DNA of 36,075 nt. Origin: Basidiobolus heterosporus B8920 (taxonomy: Eukaryota; Basidiobolomycota; Basidiobolomycetes; Basidiobolales; Basidiobolaceae). A program made the position numbers and the translations under genes. A model generated the notes under the pieces. The model ran no database searches. It saw nothing but the letters and a program-made list of their open reading frames with translations, and was not told the DNA's origin. Below, in pieces: positions 29,297 to 36,075 of this stretch (the stretch's first letter is position 1; every line of letters starts with the position of its first letter). The stretch lies in the NCBI GenBank assembly GCA_000697455.1, contig JNET01033203.1:1-36075 (forward strand). Direction: 5' to 3'.

Positions 29297-29740
29297 AAGT
29301 CTATTCGCGTCTTCATTCATTATTTCAATGTATATTAAGCATGTTCCAATTGACTCGATGATTAACTTTCTCAGATCTCATTCATTCTCACTTGTAATAT
29401 TTTCCCCCATCCAACCTTCGATATATCCTAATCAAAAGATTAATCTCAATATCCATTTTACTTAAATGTTTGATTAAACTTTTTCCTTTTGTACAAGCAG
29501 TCACTTGATTGGTGAAACATGAAGCGTTTTTTTTCTGGTTCAACCAGTATTGATTTTTTTTCTCACTGAATTTATTCCATTTTTTTTTATTTTTTTTTCT
29601 CGATGAAGGAATGGTCCACATATCATACATCTCTGCGTATAGGTTATACCTGCTCTGGACTCAATAGTGTCTATTCTGCCCACTCTTGGTTCCTACTCCT
29701 CTAACTAAACTACTCATTTTTCAATTGAAGTGGAGTAAAC
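29297..29740. other. Intergenic: T-rich 3' flank and NOG1 promoter
   Basis: Tandem gap dominated by long T runs between 29526 and 29600. No gene is seen; the last 100 nt should be NOG1 promoter and leader. Confidence 0.5.
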
Positions 29741-31785
29741 ATGTCTCTTTATAATTTCAAAAAGATTCAGGTCGTCCCTGGCGCCGATGAGTTCTTGGAC
29801 ATCGTGTTGAGTAAGACTCAGCGTAAAACCGCTACCGTTGTTCACAAGAACTACAGCATTGGTAGAATTCGTACTTTTTACATGAGAAAGGTCAAGTTTA
29901 CCCAGGACAGCTTTGAGGAGAAATTGAAGTTGATGCTTGATGACTTCCCACAACTTGACGTAAGTTTCTTGCGTTATTCTATGAACAGCTTTTATTCAAT
30001 ATCTGAATGACGTTCTTTTCTTTTAGAACATTCATCCTTTCTATGCTGATCTTATGAACGTTTTGTATGACAAAGATCATTACAAACTTGCTTTGGGTCA
30101 AATCAACACTGCTCGTCACCTTATCAGTGCTGTTGCCAAGGATTATGTTCGTCTTCTCAAGTTTGGTGACTCTCTTTACAGATGTAAGCAACTGAAGAGA
30201 GCTGCTCTTGGTCGGTACGTAAAATTTTCTGTTCATTTGCATAATTCAGCAACTCATGATGTTCTTTTATCCAAATAGTATGGGTACTATTATGAAGCGT
30301 CAAAAGGACAGTTTGGCCTACTTGGAACAAGTTCGTCAACATTTATCCCGTCTTCCTTCCATTGATCCCAATACCCGTACTTTGGTTATTTGTGGTTATC
30401 CCAACGTCGGAAAATCTAGTTTCTTGAACAAGGTGTCTAGAGCTGATGTCGATGTTCAACCCTATGCCTTCACAACCAAATCATTGTTTGTTGGTCATAT
30501 GGATTACAAGTATCTTCGCTGGCAAGTGATTGATACTCCCGGTATTTTGGATCATCCTCTCGAAGAGATGAATACCATTGAGATGCAGTCTATCACAGCA
30601 CTTGCCCATCTTCGCGCTTGTATCATGTTCTTCATGGACTTGTCTGAACAATGTGGTTATAGTGTCGCTGACCAATGCAAGCTTTTCCACAACATCAAGC
30701 CATTGTTCGCAAACAAACCTACTGTCCTTGTTATCAACAAGATCGATGTCTGTCGTCCCGAGGATTTGAAGGAATCTGATCAAGCCTTGCTTCAGGAAAT
30801 TATCAGCGAAGGCAATGTAACTATGGTTCAAACCAGTTGTTACACTGAAGAAGGTGTCATGGATACCAGAAACGCCGCTTGCGATAAATTATTGTCTTCC
30901 CGTGTTGAGATGAAGATGAAGGGACAGAAGATTAACGATGTTCTTAACAAGCTCCATCTTACCAAACCCGCTCAAAGAGATGATATTAGCAGACCAGCCA
31001 TCATTCCAGAAGCCGCTCGTAGCAAGCCCAAGTTTGACATCAACGATCCTAACCGTAGAAAACTCGAGAGAGATATTGAGGCTGAAAATGGTGGAGCTGG
31101 TGTATACAATGTTGACCTTAAGAAGGTTTACGATTTGGCTAATGATGAATGGAAATATGATACTATTCCTGAAATTCTTGATGGCAAGAACGTTGCTGAC
31201 TTCGTTGATCCCGATATCGCTGAGAAATTGGATGCTTTGGAGCGTGAAGAAGAACGCTTGGAGGCTGAAGGTTTCTATAACTCTGATGAGGAGATGGAAA
31301 ACTCTGAAGACGAAGCCATCAGAGAGGCAGCTGGTGCTATTAAGGAGAAGAGACAAATCATGACATTGGTCAGTCGTCACAAGAAGATCAGAAACAGACC
31401 AGTCTTGCCTGCCAAAGCAGCAGTCAGATCCTCCACCATTAATGACATGCAAGAGCATCTCAGCAGCATGGGTATTGATGCCTCTGAGGTCCGTGCCAGA
31501 AGTCAAACCAGAAAGAGATCCAGATCCGAATCTCGTGCCACAAGTATGGCCCGCGAAAACAGCCAAGGACCTGCCGCTCGTACCTCGAGCATGGTTCGTG
31601 ACAGAAGTACTATGGGCTTACGTAACGTTAAGCAAAAGGTTGACGCTGTTAAGATTCAAAAGAAATCTCAACGTACCAACAATTTACTTGCCAAACGTGG
31701 TGAGGCAGATCGTGATATTCTGACCAAGTTACCCAAGCATTTGTTTGCTGGTAAGAGAAAGATGGGCAAGACTGACCGTAGATAA
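29741..31785 (+). CDS. NOG1: Nucleolar GTPase Nog1, 60S biogenesis
   Basis: Essential GTPase bound to pre-60S particles, where its tail occupies the nascent exit tunnel. Three exons: 29741-29959, 30027-30214, 30279-31785, giving 637 aa (yeast 647). The N-terminal helical domain ([20 protein letters not shown]) precedes an Obg-like G domain with GYPNVGKS at 175-182, DTPG at 221-224 and NKID at 289-292. The C-terminal half is charged, with [14 protein letters not shown] and an Arg/Ser-rich stretch ([18 protein letters not shown]), ending [18 protein letters not shown], the conserved NOG1 tail. Introns are limited to the first quarter. The start aligns with the yeast protein. Confidence 0.98.
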
Positions 31786-32486
31786 ATCCAATTCCCCACC
31801 GTCTAATTCCAGTCCAACACCGAATATTCTTTCTATCACCGTCGCTACATACACTTCTATAACTTTGTTTTCTTTCATTATTCATATCGTTTATTTTAGA
31901 GTGCACATAGGTAATTTTTCGATATTCCTCCTCTTATGCTAATACATCGTCAAAACAAACACGAATAAAACACGTATATACCGATGTCCATGTGCTGGTC
32001 CATGTGCTGTCCTTTAGGTGTCTTGTTAAAATCCATTCAGTTCATTGAATCATTATTGCATCATCTACATAGGGGGTAGAATGAATTTTGATTGCATGCT
32101 CATCTCTTATGGTTACTTTGCTTGGTAGACTATTGGTTTTTTCCGAAATCGATCCATGGCCAATCATAACTCATGTAGTGATGGGGAAATGAGTACAGCG
32201 TTAATTAATCCACCAAGCTATTCATTCATGCCTTTGAAGTCTTTGATGATCTTGCGCTACCCTAAACTGGTTTAATCAGTTCCCTTTCTCATTAATTGCT
32301 GCTCTTATTATTCATTCTTCAGTTTGCTCTACTATTTGCCCACATTATACCTTGTTTTTGCTCTCTCTTTTATTATTATACAATACTGTAGGTTTCCTAC
32401 TCCTTACAAGCTAACTGATTTATTTTTGTGTCGCCCTGCCCATTCTCTACTATACCTCCACTTAGATCCCATCAAAACCACTATAC
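31786..32486. other. Intergenic: NOG1 3' flank and ARL8 promoter
   Basis: 701 nt in tandem orientation. AATAAA at 31964-31969 is a possible NOG1 poly(A) signal. A perfect 12-bp tandem duplication (GTCCATGTGCTG) lies at 31986-32009. The rest is AT- and pyrimidine-rich, especially 32280-32400, with no gene seen. Confidence 0.5.
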
Positions 32487-33291
32487 ATGGCATCCCTTTT
32501 CAAAGCTCTGCTTGATTGGTTACGAAGTCTCTTCTTCAAAGAGGAGATGGAATTGACCTTAGTTGGCCTGCAAAACTCCGGAAAGACCACTCTAGTTAAC
32601 GTCATTGCAGTGAGTTTTCTTTCAATAACGTGGACTTCTACTTCTCTTTCGATATTTTACTAATACTATATTCATCCCCTACTTCTACTCTGCTCTGCAT
32701 CTCAACCTTTGCTTTCAATCTAGTCTGGACAGTTCACTGAGGATATGATCCCCACGGTCGGTTTCAATATGCGTAAAGTAACCAAAGGAAATGTGACTAT
32801 GAAGTTATGGGATATAGGAGGGCAGCCCAGATTTAGAAGTATGTGGGAGAGATATTGTCGTGGCGTGAACTCTATTGTGTAAGTTCTGGTATACTCAAGT
32901 ATACTTGGTTTATCTTGGTGACTGATCAATGAGATTCGCTTGTGTAGATTTGTCATTGATTCAGCCGACCATGAGAAGTTCGATGCTGCCAAGACTGAAT
33001 TAAGAAGTTTACTAGAAAAACCACAACTTGCCAACATCCCAGTTTTGGTGCTTGGCAACAAAAACGATCTCCCAGGAGCCCTGACTGTAGAGGAACTGGT
33101 CGAAACTATGTAGGGTTTGCTTTAGGAATGTTTACCTGACGCTTGTTGACATATGTTTATTACTATAATGTAGGAATTTAAAATCAATCACTAACCGTGA
33201 ATTGTTCTGCTACTCAATCTCAGCCAAACAACAGGTGAACATCGACCTCACATTGCAATGGCTTATCAAGCACGCAAGGTCGGGAAAATAA
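32487..33291 (+). CDS. ARL8: Arf-like small GTPase Arl8
   Basis: In animals Arl8 sits on lysosomes and links them to kinesin and the HOPS tether. Four exons: 32487-32609, 32724-32878, 32948-33109, 33174-33291, giving 185 aa (human ARL8B is 186). The N-terminal amphipathic helix [20 protein letters not shown] lacks Gly2, so it is not myristoylated, as for Arl8. G1 is GLQNSGKT (27-34), switch regions read [19 protein letters not shown] and [19 protein letters not shown], and G4 is NKND; the tail is [15 protein letters not shown]. Identity to animal Arl8 is high across the whole length. Its vacuolar role in this fungus is inferred. Confidence 0.97.
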
Positions 33292-33705
33292 AGCACCATG
33301 AAGCTGTCTTAAGCCACTACCAGTACATGATTTTAACCTCAGTACATTGATTTGTTTTCTTGATGGAAGAGCCTTCACTTCATCTTAAGCGACTAATCCT
33401 TCTTCATCCATTGGTCTCTATTCCTTCTTCCTTACACCTACTATTACCACTGCTCGCGTTCATACATTTGGAGGATATAGCACTCGTCCGCACCCCTTAT
33501 TGACTGAATCTATTTGTCTAGTATTAATTTGATTAAACTCATTTTTGTTCGAACGAACACTCGGTATGCTGATTCCTTGCTGTACTCAATAGAATTAAAG
33601 ACATCGTTTATTACGTTACTTGTTACAATCATTTCTTCATCTGGGTTACTTCCAGGAAATCCAATTATTTACAGTGAGGTGGAGAATTTTTCCTCGTTCG
33701 CAGGT
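33292..33705. other. Convergent 3' flanks of ARL8 and JTB
   Basis: Minus-strand AATAAA at 33607-33612 lies about 95 nt past the JTB stop. Nothing else is recognised; the plus-strand open frame 33514-33777 runs antisense through the last JTB exon and is taken as chance. Confidence 0.5.
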
Positions 33706-34450
33706 CTATGCGTTCTCAATACGTCGCATAAGACGCCGGTATTGCTCTATCTGAATTCTTTTACGACGCCAAACTAGCAGGGATCCGGAGCTGACACTCA
33801 TAAAAATGATAAAGCCCTAATTCAGCGTAGAGGATTGGTTTTTAACTACGGTTGGTATTGAACAATCGAGGTGTATTCCCACTTACTACAAACTTGAAAA
33901 ATCGAACTTTTTCATGATATTTTGTTCTAGAACAGCTTCGGAAGGTGGGTAATTCTTCAATAGATTCTTGTATATCAGGATTAGTGGATGAGCATTGAAT
34001 TGGCTCTTTGTAGCCTGTCTGTTGACAGAGTGGATCTGTGGCCTTAGAATACGAAAGTTGTGTTTAGTTTAAAAAATTGATATATTATATGTATATATTA
34101 TTGTTACCAGCTCTTTTTCTGTGCATTTCTGACAAGACCCTAATGCATAGCACTGGTAGAGTTCGTCCAGATGAGCTTCATTCCAACTAGGTTTGGTTGA
34201 ATTGTCGGGCGCAATATTTTGCTCCGAGCCTATTGGTTTGGCAGGAAGGTATGCATCTGGTTTGGGGCCGTTGTCCTGCCAGGCGTAGTATACGTTCCTT
34301 AAAGTACTGATAATGAGCAGACTACAAGCCACACTGGATAAGTACTTGACGTTGAATAAAGGGTTTACCAAACAAGAGTTACCATAAAATAGCGGTCAGT
34401 ACCCACCAACCATATTTCTTTCGACTGGGTTTTCTTTCAAAACCCTCCAT
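33706..34450 (-). CDS. JTB: JTB (jumping translocation breakpoint) family membrane protein
   Basis: Four exons: 34403-34450, 34108-34344, 33887-34042, 33706-33816, giving 183 aa. It starts MEGFERKPSRKKYGWW, then a hydrophobic anchor or signal (YLSSVACSLLIISTL, 17-31). A Cys-rich lumenal domain follows, with Cys at 81, 87, 90, 101, 112 and 132: QCYALGSCQKC, CQQTGYKEPIQCSS, FRSCS. This spacing matches animal JTB (CSPC, CGPTGYVEKITCSSS, FKSC). Next come VRFFKFVGFIIFMSV, like LFWKFEGAVVC before and into the single transmembrane helix, and a basic cytosolic tail (WRRKRIQIEQYRRLMRRIE). All three introns (58-70 nt) are in phase 0; the first uses a caag acceptor and is the least certain join. JTB function is poorly known. 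Confidence 0.85.
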
Positions 34451-34847
34451 GTTAGTTTAGTGATAAATTAGATGTTAGCTGGGTGGAAAAGTTTATCCGA
34501 ATTGCAAAGTGAGAGAATGCTGGTTAATGGAGATTAGATTATGATGAAGAAGGGTTTACTTTAACCAAGGGAACTTATTGGACATAATCACGTCAAATTT
34601 GGATGCATATAAATCTTAGTTTGATTCGTTGCTGACTGACATTTTACTGTGATTCGAATGCTCCGAATGCTCTGAATGCTCCAAATCAGAATGTAGATTT
34701 ACTGGCCATTCTACATCTATGCGTAGTTGGTTCAAATCTTGTGCAAACTTGATTCAATTTGCGATGACGTCTATCACTTGGCTCAAAAATAAACCAACTC
34801 AATTCTTGTCAGGCTTCAGTTTCTTTCTGCTACGTTGAAAAAGCCCA
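34451..34847. promoter_or_regulatory. Divergent promoter of JTB and PBA1
   Basis: 397 nt between genes that start away from each other. It contains three copies of a 9-bp unit, GAATGCTCC / GAATGCTCT / GAATGCTCC, at 34656-34682. No TATA box is obvious. Confidence 0.5.
34656..34682 (+). repeat. Three 9-bp tandem repeats (GAATGCTCC)
   Basis: Units at 34656-34664, 34665-34673 and 34674-34682, with one mismatch in the middle copy. Confidence 0.7.
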
Positions 34848-35953
34848 ATGAACGACGTCAGTATCTAGTCAAAGTTCTATTCTCGTATTGACTGTTGTAA
34901 TATTCACTTCTTGTTTGCCGATCTATTTTAAGGAATTCAGCCCCCGGTTTGCTTACGAAGATAGTGAGGATGAATTCGAAAAGGAGGAGGAGTCAACCAA
35001 GTTTGACTTGCCAGTTTTCAAGTGGTTTAAATCAAATGATTCTTGCGCACCCGAAGTCGATGTCTTACTGATAGGAAGTGGCGGTGGTGCTACTTTTTTG
35101 AACTCGAACACGCCAAAGAAATTGATTGGTGCTTTTTTATCCCCAGAAATGAACTTAGTAAGCCAAGCGAATCTTTTCTTTTATCTGTATATCCTTTCCT
35201 AACATTAAGCTACTTTTTAGAAAAAGAATTCGTTTGACCAATTCTCTGTTGAGAGTTCAAGCTGTGGCCTTTATGAGCTCAATAGTACGCCCGGAATATA
35301 CATGCTTCTTTGCTGTTGTTCTATTGATAGCCAGGCTTCTATTCTACTTGCTCGAGCTATACTCTCCACCATACGTCCAGAAAAGTAAGGTTCTTTCTTA
35401 CTCTTATCAAGCGCAACATGGTAATCAATATTTTGTTGTAGGGTTGTAATGTTAGATGCCCTGGATATATCAGATTATATTCCTCCAAAAAGCAATGATG
35501 TTACAACATCCAAATCTCCTATTCGCTACCTTCAGACTTCTTCCGCAAACTGGGTAGACTATTTCTGATACGCCCTTTTTTTAAACCCACCTTCGATAAC
35601 CTAACCTACTAAATGTGATACAGGAAAGCGATTTCCAGGCATTAGAGATTCCTAATATTGTCAAGAATCTTAGTGGAGCGATCTTGACCAATGTAAGTGT
35701 TTACCTATACCATGGACAGAAGCATCAGCTGTTTATGTATTTGCTTTAGTGTGAGATGAAAGGTATCCCCGCAGCGCTTTACTTGACATTTGAGGATCGT
35801 CGATTCAAGCAAGAGAAGCCAACCAATGCTTACAGAGAGATCCTAAACTACCTAGTCTCTCGCTCTATTGTGCCACAACTACCACAATGTAACAAATCAA
35901 GTAACCCTTCAACACATAGAAACACTGCGTCTAATAGCACCCTCTATCTATAA
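34848..35953 (+). CDS. PBA1: Proteasome assembly chaperone 1 (Pba1/PSMG1)
   Basis: Partner of Pba2/PSMG2; the pair holds the alpha ring during 20S proteasome assembly. Six exons: 34848-34856 (9 nt), 34933-35157, 35221-35384, 35442-35553, 35624-35692, 35750-35953, giving 260 aa. The micro-exon encodes only MND, before EFSPRFAYEDSEDEFEKEEE. The core has PEVDVLLIGSGGGATFL and a late block LEIPNIVKNLSGAILTN followed by CEMKGIPAALYLTF, which matches the PSMG1 pattern LEQPNIVHDLPAAVLSYC..KIPAILYL. The protein ends STLYL, a hydrophobic-Tyr-X (HbYX) tail, as expected for a Pba1-type chaperone docking in alpha-ring pockets. The 3' splice site before exon 6 and the frame are consistent throughout. Confidence 0.85.
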
Positions 35954-36075
35954 ATGGTTGTGAAGCGAGATCACTACATTGTTCCTAACCGCCCATTTTA
36001 AGATCTTTGCTTAGTGACCAGATAATCCCTACCACATAATTATAATAAATATATCATTGCACACCAACCTCTCTT
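35954..36075. other. PBA1 3' flank to window edge
   Basis: Presumed 3' UTR and flank of PBA1. The AT-rich stretch taattataataaatat at about 36037-36052 contains AATAAA and could be the poly(A) signal. Nothing else is seen before the edge. Confidence 0.5.

Noticed and set aside
29526-29600. Long T runs as a possible retroelement tail
   Set aside because: No target-site duplication, no reverse transcriptase fragment and several interruptions; simple AT-rich flank is enough to explain it.
33514-33777. 87-aa plus-strand ORF with hydrophobic stretches
   Set aside because: It runs antisense through the last JTB exon (33706-33816), which has clear family similarity; no independent support.
34069-34371. 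100-aa minus-strand ORF read as a complete protein
   Set aside because: It reads through both intron ends of JTB exon 2; splicing to neighbouring exons gives the conserved Cys-rich JTB domain.

Overview
The window is 36 kb of fungal nuclear DNA. The evidence is spliceosomal introns of mostly 56-76 nt with GT..AG ends, a StuA-type APSES transcription factor, CBF5 with a lysine-rich tail, a PX-BAR sorting nexin and a vezatin/Inp2-like protein. A JTB-family gene, an animal-like ARL8 and dense introns in most genes suggest an early-diverging (zygomycete-grade) fungus rather than an ascomycete yeast. I infer that lineage from gene content only. Nothing looks viral, plasmid-borne or like a recent transposon. 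No tRNA, rRNA or CRISPR was seen. I rebuilt gene models by hand across introns, and exon lengths sum to whole codons in every complete model.

Layout, left to right. 1-5774: three minus-strand trafficking genes (AP-1 gamma adaptin, cut by the left edge; VPS1; a PX-BAR sorting nexin). 6460-11255: plus-strand STT3 (no intron), then a vezatin/Inp2-like gene. 11662-17784: minus-strand COX15 and a large MIT-domain gene. 17785-19815: a gene-poor 2 kb with telomere-like repeats and one doubtful gene. 19816-23718: plus-strand StuA-like factor and ornithine carbamoyltransferase. 23940-31785: a ribosome-related block with RPL21 (-) and RPS9 (+) diverging from one promoter, CBF5 (-), SSS1 (-), an unrecognised gene (+) and NOG1 (+). 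32487-35953: ARL8 (+), JTB (-) and the proteasome-assembly chaperone PBA1/PSMG1 (+).

Functionally the window is mostly housekeeping. One theme is membrane traffic and organelles (AP-1, Vps1, SNX-BAR, vezatin/Inp2, MIT protein, Arl8). The other is ribosome and secretory production (eL21, uS4, Cbf5, Nog1, Sss1, Stt3). I see no operon-like or defence-like novel system. The best leads are the split JTB gene, an ornithine carbamoyltransferase without a mitochondrial presequence, a sorting nexin with altered lipid-binding residues, the unrecognised C-terminal region of the MIT protein, a perfect 45-bp tandem duplication in a shared promoter, and two or three small unrecognised genes.
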